Below are positions 34,223 through 48,410 of a stretch of DNA of 64,000 bases, in pieces. Below the pieces are notes generated by a model, which saw only the letters and a list, made by a program, of their open reading frames with translations, was not told where the DNA came from and did no database searches. The position numbers and the translations under genes are program-made. The DNA comes from Sipunculus nudus (Eukaryota; Annelida; Sipuncula; Golfingiida; Sipunculidae). The stretch covers positions 9,652,741 through 9,716,740 of the forward strand of contig CM049318.1 of the NCBI GenBank assembly GCA_026874595.1. Direction: 5' to 3'. Each line of letters opens with the position of its first letter. Position 1 is the stretch's first letter.

Positions 34223-36827
34223 TGAAATAGAATCACGCATCATACTCTAACATCCATTGATTATTGTCAATTGACCTCACAAACACGATACCTATCACAT
34301 AATTATCATCTTAACTATTGATTTTCTTCGATAAGATTTATGATTAATCATTGCAATAATTGAATGTCAGTTTCCTTTCTCTTGCTCCACATGGCTTACA
34401 CAATGTAAGATAATATTAACCTACTAATTACATCTCGCGTAGGAAATTCAGTGCCAATCGCCATAGGATATTAACAACATTTTGCAGACAGGGCATTTTC
34501 AATAATGTGGTTCTTTTATTTTTTAACAAAGTCCTTTCACTTTTATGCGTCCGTGTAATTTTTTATATATTCCAACAATAACATATTGATGAACCGGAAA
34601 AATCAAACAATCAAAACCGGATACCCCTGTTATGTACAAAACCATTAGCACTTCATTACCAGAAACAATTCTGCGCTAAATTCAATATCTCATGGATTTC
34701 CATCAGCTTTTTGCTAATTATCTTAATTAATTGAATAGAGCCATGCAGGTTACGGTCAATTTCACCGTCCTGGGCTTTTTAGTCTAGGGCTTCAGATTGG
34801 TTTAATTTTCAGACCCTGGTGACACAGAGGTTCATTTTTTACATAAACATACTTGAGGAATGTCTTTAAGAAAATTATTATTATGTGAAAACCATATCCC
34901 GAATAAATAATTGTTATAATCATACATATACAAATCATACAGAGATCTTATATTTGTTGATGAATAGACAGGGGGGGGTTGGGTAACGAGAGATTTCCTT
35001 AACTGTTCATACCTTGATAACATATCTCTTTGTTGGCGGTAATCATAAATGGACAGACTGGGTAATGACGGCTCTTTGTGTGGTGAGGGTAGACCAAGGG
35101 ACTACCTTTTATTGCCAATAACCTCCAAGAAAATAAACCAGCTTAATCAGATTACAATCGTCTAGCCTTAGACTGGAACCTATTTCTTCTTGTCAATGTA
35201 ATGGAAATTGCAGTTGACTACAGTCAAAGGACAACAGACATCATCAAGTTAATAAATTTGAAAGGAATAAGCCGCTCTTTTTTTCTTAAACTGTAGAAGT
35301 TCTTCAACTTAATCTGACCATATTTAAAGTATTAATTATTATCAAAACAAAATGCATACGTAAAATTGTGAAGGCACACATTAAAATTCGCTTTGCCACG
35401 TTCTTGTTCATTATCATACAATGATCAAAGTATGGTCCCAGTGGAAAAACCACAGGTCTGGTGACTGGCCACTGCTCATGTGTCTTCCGTATAACTGACA
35501 CCCCATCACCACTTAATTCTATCATAGGAACGGAATTTTTTTTAAACTCTTCCGTAAATTTCCATTTGTTCTGCTTTTGCTCTTCTGCGTACTATATATT
35601 ACTCATATTTCTTTAATGGTCATTTTTTTTAATTTTATGCCTGTTTCTACATGTTGCTTCTTCAGTACAATGGGGTTCTCCTAGCTGTTTTCTTTTATAT
35701 TTGTCTATTCCTTTATCCATCATATTTTTGTCACCATCAGATTGACTAAAATCGTCCGAGCTTTTGACCTATTCTACCTTTGTATTTGTTGTTTCCCTTT
35801 TTTATTCCACATTCACATATAATCCCTAATCCCTCTCTTTCATCTTGCTGGTATTGTTTTGGTATGGTGACTTGTTCTGTTCCTCCACTTAAGGCCGGTT
35901 TCATAGAGATTGGGCTCATTTCTTTCGCGGTGGTTATTTAACCAGTGATTCTAGATCCTTTTTTTCCGGCGCTTTCCAGCAGTTTCGTTAATATTCCTAT
36001 CAACTTTCAGTGGCCGTCTTCAATAAAACCATCTCCAAACTTACCATAAACAGCACCCTCCCTTCTTCAGCATTAACCTTCCATCTGCCATTCAATCCAT
36101 CATCCTTGTTACCTTCCGCTATTATAATGTCTCCGTCATCTCATATCTGGCTCCGTCCTCATGTCCTTTTTCTGTTTCTTAACTGTTTCCGTCATTTGGT
36201 TTTACAGTTGGTTACACGTGTAGCCCAATGACCTTGCCGAGATGAGCTGGTTCCGCCAGATACAAAGATCTGCTATTCAGTCCCACAGATGAAATGAGGG
36301 TCTTTCTTACGCAAGCAGTTACAAATCGGCCGTCCCAAATCGTCCGGGGACCATTTTATCAACCGCCTGATGTTAAGTGTATAATCAGAACTGTTTATCA
36401 TCATGTAGCGAATAGACCGCGGATTATACAAAGAGGCCAGTTACTTTGTCATTATACCTCTTACCCTTGGTGCCCCGTAAAGGACTCGGTATTGATTTGC
36501 CGAAAAGAAATCGCTTGCGGAGATATGTATTATGCATATTTTTTCCCCTTTCATTTTACCGGCTATTAGGGCCTGAGGAGTATCGGTCAAATTAACTGCA
36601 TAGATATACCATGGTGCATTGCGCTGAATTGAAGGCTGTATGGGAACCTCCATTGCTGTTGCCGACGCCGGTTTGATAAATATATTCCATATTGAATAGC
36701 TGAAATATTTCCGCCATAAGTGGTTCAGAAATATTACATATTGCGGCTAAATTGTGCATTTATAATATTAAGTTCACGATCGTTATTGAGTTTTGCGTTA
36801 ACCTGTATAACATCGAGCCTAACATCC

Positions 36828-36834
<7 letters not shown>

Positions 36835-36858
<24 letters not shown>

Positions 36859-36913
36859 AATAATAATAATCATCATCATCATAATAATAATAATGAATAT
36901 AAAAATAATAATA
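36835..36913. repeat. (AAT)n / (ATC)n trinucleotide repeat
   Basis: AAT units interrupted by a short run of ATC units and returning to AAT. Confidence 0.9.
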
Positions 36914-39841
36914 GTTATAACAATCTGAAATATATCATACCTGACTCAATCTGCTGGTTAGAATAAGAGGAGGCAAGAGTAAGGGTAGTTCATCTCTTCA
37001 TGTTAAACAAGAGTTGCTACTCATCCGAATAAACGTGTATGCGTATATGAACTATTAATGTGCATGAATGGTACTTGGTGTCAGAAGTGGGATAATCTCG
37101 AAGTCCAATTCTCTAAAACTGTTATGCAAAGGGAATTGTATGATTATGTGATGAAGAAACTTCATCTGTCTAACGAAAGTTGTTTCTGAAAACCTAATAT
37201 TTCCTCTCTGCACGTCGAGATTATATCTGCTTCAGTTCCTGGCTTTTACCCATTCCTCTTCATTAATTTATTCATGCAGTTATAAAGTTTCCCATCTTTT
37301 TGATTTCTTATTCCAAATGCAAATTCTCAGTATTTTCATTAAAATAGTTTTAATCACTAAATCTGCATAAGATCTTCAAGTTGCCACCAAATGGCAATTA
37401 TGACCATACTTCCCATGGTGATGGGTGATCAAGGGTGTTTGATTAATGGATCCTGTTAATTACAGTCGTCAATCAAACGTATTGATAGGATCTGAGCCCA
37501 GGCACCTGCAAGAATTAATCGTTTGGTACCCTTGGACTGTGTGAACAAACCAAAAAAAAATCTTTGTTTGAACTCCAGTTAAAATTTCAAGAAGCATCTC
37601 TGATTGGAGTATAATGTAGAATTAAGGGGCATTAGGTTTCTGTCTTTTCAAAAGTTTGATAGGATTAAAACCAAAAATTAATGCTCCAGATTACAATTAG
37701 AAGTTTAAAATATTTTTTATAATGCTAAAACAATATATAGTGGAAAATGTATTTATGAGAGATAAGGCTTACATAACCTGACGCTTAATAAAGTGATTTT
37801 TTTTTACATTTCCTTCACTTAAGGATAACTGAGATTTTCCTTCCTTACCAAGATGATGTCTTTTATATATTACATCATATCATGAGAGTTTTACAAATTT
37901 CTATCAAAGGTATTTGTTCAGTCTTCTATGTGATTGCTAAAAAGATTCGTAGCCAACCCGGAAAGTCGACTTAAACGACCAAATGAATGAAAGTATGGGG
38001 TGAAAGTAAACTAACATCGTGTTTGGACATCGTTGAGCTGACATTATTTTTTTTAATTGGACAAAAACAGAAGCCGGTTCTACATCACCGCCGCATATTT
38101 TCTCCATGACATATATTTTTTGTTATAACTTAAGATCTTAGAATTCCTGCCTCTCCATTTACTAACCTTTTTCATAGACATGCTTTGTTCAGTGTAAGAA
38201 TAAAAGAATTCTCATGTTTGAAAAGTTACATGATTATAGATATAGAAGATTAATGGAGCCGCGAATTAAATTAAGGTTTATTATGCCACTCAGAGTTAAT
38301 TATGGGGATGTGAGGCTTATAATGTAATAAACACGTTCAGTGGAAATAAAAGCAGGTATGATTGATGTTCTCAATATGTACGAAAATCTGTTTGTGTTAA
38401 TAATAGAAGGATCAAATATAAATAACTAAATCAACATTATTCCGATCAATGAAGCTCCAGGTAAACGGAGGTATGTACAAGTATAAATCAAATAATATAA
38501 ACATGTTACTGTCCGTGCCCGGTGCACATTTAATTTGTGTTTTCTCTCGGTTATAATGATTAATTATTATGTTAAGAGGTACAGTATGAAATGAAAATAT
38601 CATTATATATATTTGACCACTTAACTTATATTTTATCATGTAACGACACTGTTAAGGTTTCGCTGTAAACTGATCAACGTTAACCTTTAAATTTTGATTG
38701 CTGCCTGACATTTGTTGGAAATATCTCTTCGAACATCACGAGATCACCACGGTTTGGACAAGGTAGTTTACCTTATTTGAGAAATTGAGTTTTCTTTTAT
38801 CGTGAAATGATTTCGTTTATTCTTTTGCATGGAACTCATTTTCATTTTCAACTAAGAATATCTCATCCCTTAATCTTAAATAGCTTTTTGGCAATATACA
38901 GCAAGGTATTAAAAGAAAATAAAACAGTCCCCCATTGGAGCGGGCTAATTGTCTGATAATATTCATGGCCACAAAACTGGCCCTCGCATATTCCAGGTTT
39001 TCTCAACCCATTAGTCTCTGGCGTAGGTTCCTACCCCGGCGTTTCCCACTTAACCCTTATTGACAGACAGACCAAGCCATAAACCGTTAACAGGCACATA
39101 CCAATCTGAGCGCCTATAGTCCTGCCCTTGTCGTACTAGAACCCAAGAGAGCCACTAATTAGCTTCGGATAGGTCCCGATTTGAGGTTAAACCATGAATC
39201 ATACTGCTCGACCGTGTGGTCTTGGAACTAGACAGGATGGGTTTTATTTGCTATTAATATTCCTGTTCAGTTAGACGGTTCTACTAGTTTTGTGTTTTTG
39301 TGTTACACGTTAAATTAAACTGTATATAGGTCAAACATTTCAACGACGTAATGTACGGAAGCGGGTCCAGGATACCCAGACGTTTTTCTTTCAACAGAAG
39401 ATCTAACAGATAATACACAAAGACACTCAACAGTTTTGCCAGTACATAATTGTTTTTTCTTAGTTCATGTTCCACTTAAACCAGACATCTGAAATATCAA
39501 GACTAAGCTGTCAAATACCATAGTTGAGCAGATCCGTGTGTTTAGTATTGAAGTACATGTTCAGGATGGTTTTTGTTTAAAGCCGACGTGCTTACTACAA
39601 AGAGGAGAGCCGAGATCGATAACGGAAGCAGTAAACACAGGTGGCATATGGCAACTTTCGTTTTGTAAAGATATCGTAAAAAATGTTATCCGAAGAAAAT
39701 ACAATTTTCTAGGTTTATGAAAATATTAATTGAGCATTTAAATGTTCTTAACTGAAATCTATTTTTGAAAAGATGTACTCATAAACAATATATATATAAA
39801 CATATGCACGTATAACCTCATATATTTATGAAGACATATTA

Positions 39842-39887
<46 letters not shown>

Positions 39888-40700
39888 TCTAGTATAATCG
39901 TGTCAGTATTTATAAGTGCGTTGTGTGCTTACACAAATAAATTAAGGAATAAGATATAGAAATAATGAATAAATACAATGATACATATTAATTTTCACAT
40001 TTTTTTAATTATACACAACTCTTTGCATTTCTCTAAGAGGATATTAAAAAATGATAATTTGTTGGACAAAGTATATTCTAGCTTGTTTCAAAGGAAGAAT
40101 TAAAAAAAAAAACAGATGACCATTAGTGACTTTTGTTTAAGGTGTTTGTCTAGGGAAGAAACGATGGCAGATTAATGCTTCAATAGGACAACGGACTTCC
40201 AGTTTTCTTTTCGTTTAAACAAGAAACCTTAGCGTGATTACAAGCCGCATGGGATGGTGTTTTATTCACTTCCTTCTCTGTTCAATACTAATTACAATGC
40301 GTAAAGGGTATCACAGGAAGGAGCATAAAGAAGACGTGTTCCTGATGGATGCGGCCGTAGGTAATCATTGTAGGAAGGAGAGGGCGGAGAAGTTCTTGAT
40401 AAGGACATCCTTGTAAATCAGTCTGCCCTGACGGCGTTACCTATTGACCGTGGCAGCTTCGTCTTCCAAAGAGTTTTAGCTATACATCTGCTGTAATCCA
40501 ACATGCTGGCAAGAAAAAAAATTGTAAATTCTGTACAAAAATACTCCCCTAGTACTTTTAGGTTCGTTTTGGGTCGACATTGTTTGATACCTAAACTTAT
40601 GACTCAGATATCTTAATGCACAGCTGTGGGTGGCAAACGCCCTGAGAGACCATTATTCTTTCATTTTTCTTAGTCTGCGGGTAAAGAACATTGGTATGTT

Positions 40701-40947
40701 GAACAAAGAGTTACTTTTAATGCACGAAAATTTAGGATGCGTTATGTATATCTGCAATATTTTATTTTTGTTGTCTAAAGTGTTCCATAACGTATAATAT
40801 TTATAACTATTTACGCCAATTCTGAACAAAGAGTTACTTTTAATGCACGAAAATTTAGGATGCGTCATGTATATCAGCAATATTTTATTTTTGTTGCCTT
40901 AAGTGTTCCATAACGTATAATATTTATAAATTTTTATGCCAATTCTG
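40701..40947. repeat. Tandem duplication, 123-bp unit, two copies
   Basis: GAACAAAGAGTTACTTTTAA begins at 40701 and again at 40824. The two 123-bp copies agree almost throughout, through 'GTGTTCCATAACGTATAATA' to GCCAATTCTG. A few substitutions are visible (GTTATG/GTCATG, TTGTCTAAA/TTGCCTTAA), so the duplication is fairly young. Confidence 0.95.
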
Positions 40948-41758
40948 CATGATTGTATTTTTTAAATAAAACTGATTTCCAATGGGATCTAGGATTTACC
41001 AAATATCTCCATCCTTTTATCCATCACCTCCATCATGTTTAAGGAGACTAGTTTCTAAAGAAAAAAAATTTTTTTATAAAATAAATTGACACTTAATGTG
41101 AGTAGCAACATAATGTAACATCATATCATTTAGTATAGAATCTCAAACTAATATTTTAATTCTTTATTAGTCTCTCGACGGCTGGTAATGTAAATATCTA
41201 CCTGTGTTGACAGGTCTAATTTTCTTTCTGTAGTTGCATGTTTAAGATTTTTCGTTTAGATATTTCGTTTGTTTTTTTGTATGGAAGGTTATTCGCTGCA
41301 ACGTAAAACTCAACGTAAAATGCCTATAAAAAAACTTTCTACCCCCCCCCCTCCACACACACACACCCACCCACCCAAATCCCCCTAGATGGATTTACTA
41401 CATCTCGGTTTAGTAGAAAAACGTAGAACTGGAATTAAACTTGATAATCTCTGCAAGATTTCAAGTACTTCCGATTTCTACTACTGTCCATTGTAAAAAT
41501 AAAGTTGATTTCTCGAGCAATAATTTAATAGCGTATTGCCATAAAATAATAAATAAAATGATTGTAAAGAAGTCAATTAGATCAAAAGTATATACATGTA
41601 TTAAGACAAACCAAAGAATAAAGAACAAGTAGCACTGGTAAAACCGTTACCATCAAGTGATAGGTAATACCAGACACCGGGCAGTGTGGTGGATGCCGAT
41701 TTAATCTGCTCCTCTTCCCCTCTTCAAATATACGTGGACAGCATTTCAGGTAAATCAG

Positions 41759-42178
41759 TTACAAGTACATCAGAAAAGATTTTAAAACAGTTGAGGGAAA
41801 TGATTTAGTAAAAAGACCGTAATAAAAGGGATAAATAAGGGATATTCTATAAGGACATTTAGAATATTCTACAATATGTTCGAATAATAAATATGAAATT
41901 TTGCCAAATGTGTGATATATGATTTTGTTTTCAGTTATATTTTTTGCCGTTTTAAAATTGTAGTTTGGTTTATCACCCTGAAGCAAACGGTAGAATTTTG
42001 GGAAACTGCTCATTGAGTATTGAGTGTAGTAGTGTGCAAATAAGGGTTTAAAATGAAGTTTATTAAACATTTTATTTAAGTTGGATTCCTCTAAATCGGT
42101 GCCTTTATGATAAGGACTGCTTCTGATTAAACTCCCTAAATTACTGGTAGTAAGCATATAATAAACGGAACCATCCAC
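41759..42178 (-). other. Unrecognised 139-codon open frame
   Basis: Unusually long for such AT-rich DNA. It starts at a GTG just after an in-frame TAA; the first ATG is seven codons later. The product would be rich in F, Y, K and S, with no signal, membrane segment or motif that I recognise. No clear splice sites bound it. It may be a decayed transposon piece or chance. Confidence 0.15.
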
Positions 42179-43270
42179 CCTTTAGCAATTTCTTTTTAAA
42201 TGAACAAATCCTCATTTCACAGAACATTTCGTAAATATTGTTCGCAGCTTCTGTGAAATTCACAAAGCTTAAATTACATCATAATTTTTTTCTATTTTTA
42301 CTATAATTTGGTTATTTATACTCGGTCTGCGCGACCTACAGGCCATGGCAAACATGGCTGGAACTGTATCAGTCTGATATAGTCGTGCGCACTGCGCGGC
42401 TGCCTGGGTTTGACTGTGGACGATTTATACGCGTTGTTTGACAACATTTACTGTCAGTTCGTGCAAGGACCGGTATTTATAGATAAGATGATTTTCATGA
42501 TTGGTTGGCCGAGCTTCATTAGATCCCATCGATTTCGTTTCTGATTAACGTTCCTGCCAGTTTATTCTCGCCAACTGACCTTTTGACCTTCACGTGACAT
42601 AAGAGCACGGAACATGCTATTGGCTATGCCATGGATTGGAAGCAAATATGATTTGACTTTGCCAATGTTTTCATGACCATAAGAAACTGGTTCCACCTTT
42701 GCCCAACAAAGGTTAGGGTTTACTAAGCTTTAAAGTAAAACTAAAGGCAATACATCAATAAAGTGACAAAGTTCCTGTAACCTCGGAGTCATTTTAGTGA
42801 AAAAGGTCTTTATTATGAATAAGCACACACTACTAGCTAGCTGGGTATATTCCCCTTATATCGAGGGAAATAATTTCATAACTACAATACATTCACTTGT
42901 TTGTGTCTCCGTATGTGTGAAATAGAGCAATTATTTCTACCTATTTCATCCTAGTCTGGTAAAAGACAAGGTTTATAGTAAAGTTAATATACGCCTTCTG
43001 GATCTTGATCAGTTGATACCTAAACGAGATGTTCATGATGTCACGTACAAAGCACTTGATAAAGAATCATGGTGATGACATACAACTCTACTCTGTTCTC
43101 GGGAGATTCGATCCCGCAAGCAGAATACATGGACTGTAGTAAAGTGTATTATCCAATATTTGATAAAAAACATTATTCATGCATTTATATAAGAGTGACC
43201 GAGTCAAATTAATCACAGAAATCTTTGAAATCCAGTTTTCATTGACAGGTTTTTAGCTACGGTTACTCAC

Positions 43271-43474
43271 TATCCATTGAGGAGCAAATTATCCCTGACT
43301 GTGGCGGCGTGGTCTTTGTTCTGGGTGTACATTAGAGGTCGCCTCCCGCGTCTGAAGGACAGGTGTGGCGAAGGTTTGGTTTGTTTTTGTAGCTGTCCCT
43401 GGTGATTTTCTAGTCTCACCAGTCCTTGGAGGTGCTGGCAGGTCACAGACAGCACAGTCACCACCTTAGTGATG
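43271..43474 (-). other. Candidate unassigned exon, 204 nt
   Basis: The minus strand shows an acceptor (GGTAATGCAG), 204 bases clearly richer in GC than their surroundings and open in one frame (ITKVVTVLSVTCQHLQGLVR and onward), and a GTGAGT donor. Both ends are phase 2, so it would be a symmetric cassette of 68 codons. It cannot be the missing receptor exon, which must end in phase 1. I do not recognise the peptide, and there is no partner exon. Confidence 0.25.
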
Positions 43475-43752
43475 CTGCATTACCAGTGGATTACATAAAT
43501 ATGCAGCAAGGCACTGGCTGTGAAACAGGGGCCCAGGAAAACGATATTTAGTAACACCGTTATCGCTTTGTGTTGTTCATATTTCACAGAATCTTCTGAG
43601 GAGTGAAAGATCGTTAAAACTGAACTGTTTTATATTCCTTACATAAGATACTCATAATATAAGAAACATAACGTTACAAAACGATAATAATAAGTACATA
43701 ATATATAATATAATATTAATAGTCTAAATGTGTATACTCCCTTATGAATTCC

Positions 43753-43753
<1 letters not shown>

Positions 43754-43810
<57 letters not shown>

Positions 43811-43833
43811 AATTTTATTCATCTCTCTCTCTA

Positions 43834-43880
<47 letters not shown>
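43754..43880. repeat. Compound (AT)n-(CT)n-(AT)n microsatellite
   Basis: A TA array, a short unique spacer, CT units, then another TA array. Confidence 0.95.
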
Positions 43881-45539
43881 TACATATCAATGTATATGTA
43901 TTATACACATATATACTTCAATATCAACATACAAACATATATATTTTAACAATTAAAGCGTTTTCTACAATAAATGATTTTATAAAGTCCATATTCCAAC
44001 TATTTTCGGAGACGAAAGCCAGTCAACGTTATCAGGTCACGTGATAACTCAAGAGTGAACGTTATTGGCTAAGTTACAGGGGCCCGACATTCAGATCACA
44101 TATCCTGCCAAGGCGTATGCCATTGGTTCAATAAAACCTGCTAAAAATCTCGTCATCTAATTCGCCACGTATGATTTGTTTTGGTGCTATTACTAATGAG
44201 ATGTTGATTCGTCGAATAATAAAAGAAAGTTCCCCGTAACGAATGAAACGCATAAATAACTCAAAAGGGGGATTTTTAAGAGTTTTGCATTACCTTCAAT
44301 AAAGGATCTTGTACCAAAGTGTTTTTGTAGAAAAGTCATAATAATCCACTGTGTTTTGTGCATACTATAATAAAATTATAAAATACCTATATGACCCTTA
44401 ATATATATGTTTAAATAATTACAGTAAGATATCAATTACCATACACCCAGGCTATGAAAGGACATTACATTTTACATTTTGTAAACTGAATGATCCATGT
44501 CGTTGGCTCCAAGAAAGTGTAATTCACCTGCGCTGATTGAGATTTCGTGTACCCTGGTACCTCTTACATGAAGTGTTGAGCTCAAGAATTCCTTGTATGA
44601 ACCTGTGGCCAAAGTCAACCTAGAATAATCTTGCTTTGAACTAAAGGAATATACAATGTTGTTCCTAGAGAAGTCAAGATGAATAACTACTTCCACTCTA
44701 CTGATTTTATGAATAGGGAGACTTGCAGATTTATTAAAAGCATCTAGTGAAGTATAAGCACGAAGTATTACCAGTCACTCTGGCCATTAGTGGAGGGTGT
44801 GACCTGTTTCTGCGGCTCAGAACTGTTTGCTTAGTATCAGGTATGACACTTTCTTTGAGGGAAGAACATGCATATTTGAAAGGAAGCTGAACGGTCCAAT
44901 CTTTAAGAACGATATCTTTAAAGATGATTACTTGAGTGGGCCAAGGTCTAGCCCGCGTATTTCCTCTAATTAAACAAAATAAAAGATAACCTGTCGATCA
45001 AAAATATGGATTAATTACATATGTTGTTCAGCCTTACTACGTTCGAATACCAAAACCTTCAAACAGATATGTGCACCGATATCCAATGGGTCATAGGACA
45101 GATACACGCACAAGCAGAAAAAGCTCGTACCTCCACATCTATGTCAGAGCATTAGCTTTGATATATTTTTATACAATACCTCAGTACACCTTCAGAATAA
45201 TAATTTTATTTATGTTAAAATTAGTTGTAGTAATCCAAACAAAGTAGATGTAGTCAAGGGAGAATGAAAGTGTTGTCATATAAAAATGAATGTCGATATT
45301 TTATACTTTTCTCAGTAAAAGATAAATAAACATATAGTACCTGAATATGTGATTGCTGTAATGCCGGCAGACAGTGATGAACTGCTGGATGGAGATTTAT
45401 TGACAGCAAAAAGGCCTGTGATGAAGAGTTTTGTCTTCGGAAGAAATACGATTCAAGAACCCTTTGTGAACCAAGGTCTATGTGACGAAAAAATTTGGAA
45501 TGGATCTTGAGTTTTGAGCGAGCGAGCTTGGGAACACTC

Positions 45540-45690
45540 CGGGAGTCATCAGAGGGACCTCACCATATGAACATCTCTGGCTCAGCTGTGATTTTCACCA
45601 CTGACGACAGTTTTCCCATCTGCTGCCTGGGGTTTTGAACCAGGTACCCTCATTTTCACAGGATGGCTAGACTACAGAGCTATTAACCAA
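45540..45690 (-). mobile_element. Probable tRNA-derived SINE fragment
   Basis: Read on the minus strand, TTGGTTAATAGCTCTGTAG is followed by GAGGGTACCTGGTTCAAAACC, a B-box-like sequence at 45631-45641. This is the layout of a tRNA-derived SINE head, and 'GAGGGTACCTGG' before the B box fits. The body that follows and the ends are not defined, and no target duplication was found. Confidence 0.4.
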
Positions 45691-46178
45691 CTTATATACC
45701 TCTTGCCTGGTAATTTTTAGACTTTTCAAGCAAATTCCAAATTACTAAATCGATACAATGTATGATAGAGATATTTATTTTTTATGATAATAAATGATAT
45801 TAAAGTCGTGAGCTATCAACTTTAATTATAAACGACTAAAATTTAAGTATATATTTTTTCATAGTATTTCTGATCCTATCACAATGAATCGGCGTCCTCA
45901 AGAAATGTAAAATTAAACTATAGTTTTGCATCTAATCTATTCGTTGTGAGATATAGTTGTCCAAAACAATTTACTGGATAAATTTCCGTTTAAAGTGAAC
46001 GTGTGGAGAGTTAGTTGGTCATACTAATCAATTTTACTTACTTGAAATTTCTTACTTTAAATTTAAATTATATTGCGATGTATGTTATTTGTACCAATCT
46101 GCCACCTGTTGTTTATAAAAATAAATGATCTGAATAACAATCCGTCTTTTGCCAGGTGAGCACTCTTTAGTGGCTTGA

Positions 46179-46182
46179 TATA

Positions 46183-46231
<49 letters not shown>

Positions 46232-46247
46232 ATTTATTTATTTATTA
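46179..46247. repeat. Imperfect (AT)n microsatellite
   Basis: TA array with TG and TT interruptions, ending in TTTA units. Confidence 0.92.
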
Positions 46248-48096
46248 ACTTATGCAAATGTATGCAAAAGTCATCCGAAACTTCTTTACGTATTTGTAAC
46301 TCCTATATTTGAAGACTCCCGTTACCTGATCGTCTTGATAGCAATTATTTTCATGAAATAAACTCATCTGATTTCTGATGTACAGTATACCTTGGCTTCG
46401 GATTAAATGTAAAACTAACATCAGTCGTGGTGTACTGTATCCTTCGTGACTTTTTACATACAAATCTAAACACCTGCGCTGCCATGTGCGCAAAATGACT
46501 AGTTTTAATATAATTAAATCAGTAACATTAAATTTCATAATGTCCTGGGCATATTACTTAGACAATATGCTACCATATTTTCAAACGCTTGTCATTCAAT
46601 ATTCAGCCTAACGTTTTGCCATTTACGTGGAAGTATTCAGTTTTCTGAGTTGATTGCTAATCAGCTCAGATATCACTGAGCGTAGAACAATGGAGCTCTC
46701 TTTTTTCGATGTAAGAATACCCAGTACTGCCGAGACATATAATCTTAAAACCACTTGAGCCAATCCAGGATGATTCAAAACATCCGTTTGTCTGATACCT
46801 TAATGATCAAATGGTCTGAAGCTTGTCTGGACTGTTGGGAATTATTCTGAGTTCCGATATGGTCTGGGGTCGACAAATTCTATTACACCCGATCACATAT
46901 TTGTATGACCCAATGACCTCTGCCTTCTCCGCTGACCCAGTCCAGTTTCTTATGATATTCTGGACGGGAATCACTGATTCAATCTCTGTTGTTTGTCTCT
47001 CTGTGTTGTCTGTTCTCAGGAGTTCATATAACAGGTACGTCCCAGTTCATCAGAACAAGGATGTTTTATTTCTTTTATAAGACAGGGAACCAAATCATTG
47101 AGATATTTGTTTCTATGCCTTCTCCATAAGCATTTGACTAACCGTGTTACGTGAACTGATAAACTTGCACACGTGTTTCCTTCCATATCTCAGTTTTAAA
47201 GTTTTTTAGTAAGCGACCTTTTGAATAAGATTTTATGTAATTTTTGGCTTTCACTGTGTATATTTTAATGATCTAAGGGTAATTCTGGTTATGAAAATAT
47301 TGTATAAGGCCTCCGTGAAGGATGTATCAACATGTTTATAAACAACATGTTTGTAAACTCAGCAATGTTGAAAAACGGGACAGACATGTTACCTAAGGTG
47401 GTAGGCTGTGTATTTGCGGAGGTAGAAAGGTCACTGGTTACAAAACGCCATTTGCAAAGCTCCAGCTTATCTGACTTGCCGCCAGTTGCCTTTATTCAAT
47501 TTCTTTTGATTAATTTTGCGGGCACTCACAGATTATATACACGTTGACATAAACTAAACAAGCAGCGTGTGTGCGGTGATATCCACGGTGAAAAGCTCTA
47601 AGGGAATACATTTTGTTTTTAAAGGTCACATAGGTGATTGGGCCCCTTTTACTTGATCCTTAATTATAGATGGAATCGTCCATGTGAAGCCTGACGTACT
47701 TCTACTGTTGCGTTATGTTTAAGTACAGATACATTTCAGTATACAAATCATTATAAATATGAAGACAACCAGAAGCGCCAGTCAAAATATGAAATGTTGG
47801 TTTCGAAATCCACTTAACCTCTCTGTGACAAGAGAGGAATTCAGGAATAAAGATATGCGCCCAGAGTAACAAAAGAGCATACAGAATCTGCAGTTGGCAG
47901 CAAAACACTAAATGGAATATAACTTAGTTCCAAATAACGTGACATCCCTTTGCAGCCAGTGATGACCACTGAAGTTTCCTTTCGATATATCAAACGGGAA
48001 GTTCAAGACTGCACATTTAGCCAGTTTTCAATGGTTGGATCAGTTATTATATATGACACTTTGGTACTGCCTGTACGATGTGTATATGGTCTGGTA

Positions 48097-48410
48097 AAAA
48101 GTAAAGTTCATTGAGCTTTTACACCCAAGCCTAATGGCTCATCAGTCCGGAGGTTATCCCGGTTTAAGTAGCGTGAATCGACTAACGTGTTTAACTCCTC
48201 CTGGATGGGACACTGGTCCATCGCAAGTGCCCTTCCAAGTATGTCCTGGTATCCATTTCTATTGCTGGGTGGACTGAGCTCATGAGGCACATTTTGGGTT
48301 GGAACCTTGCATTTGGTCTTGGCATGGTTGGGGGTCTGCCCGGGATTCGAACTCACGACCTCTTGATCATGACCAGTGCACCTTAACCATTACATCACCG
48401 CCCCTACACA
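48097..48410 (-). mobile_element. tRNA-derived SINE, about 314 bp, with target duplication
   Basis: On the minus strand the element starts TGTAGGGGCGGTGATGTAAT, continues GGTTAAGGTGCACTGG (A box) and then GTCGTGAGTTCGAATCCC (B box), the Pol III promoter of a tRNA-like head. A conserved-looking body follows: 'GTGTCCCATCCAGGAGG', 'GATTCACGCTACTTAAACCG' and 'CTGATGAGCCATTAGGC', then a T-rich tail. It is flanked by TATATGGTCTGGTA (48083-48096) and TATATGGTCCGGTA (48411-48424), a 14-bp duplication with one difference. Head, body, tail and duplication together make this a recent, nearly intact insertion. Confidence 0.9.

Larger units (their letters stand above)
31602..40690. other. DNA upstream of the receptor exons, or its first intron; no gene seen
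   Basis: The receptor's signal-peptide exon should lie to the right of 31601, so part or all of this stretch may be intron. It is AT-rich with simple repeats: a CA-AT-TG compound (33561-33642), CT tracts (34063-34084, 34184-34224), an AAT array (36835-36913) and an AT array (39845-39881). Open frames are short and unrecognised. Confidence 0.6.

Noticed and set aside
43090-43130. GATTCGATCCC motif considered as a tRNA B box
   Set aside because: The T-arm cannot be folded with a standard 7-nt loop, and no A box lies at the right distance.
47702-47908. Minus-strand frame starting with a hydrophobic signal-like segment (MFCCQLQILYALLLLW), considered as the missing nAChR signal-peptide exon
   Set aside because: The only plausible donor (GAG followed by GTTAAG) would end the exon in phase 0, whereas the next receptor exon needs phase 1. 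There is no supporting context.
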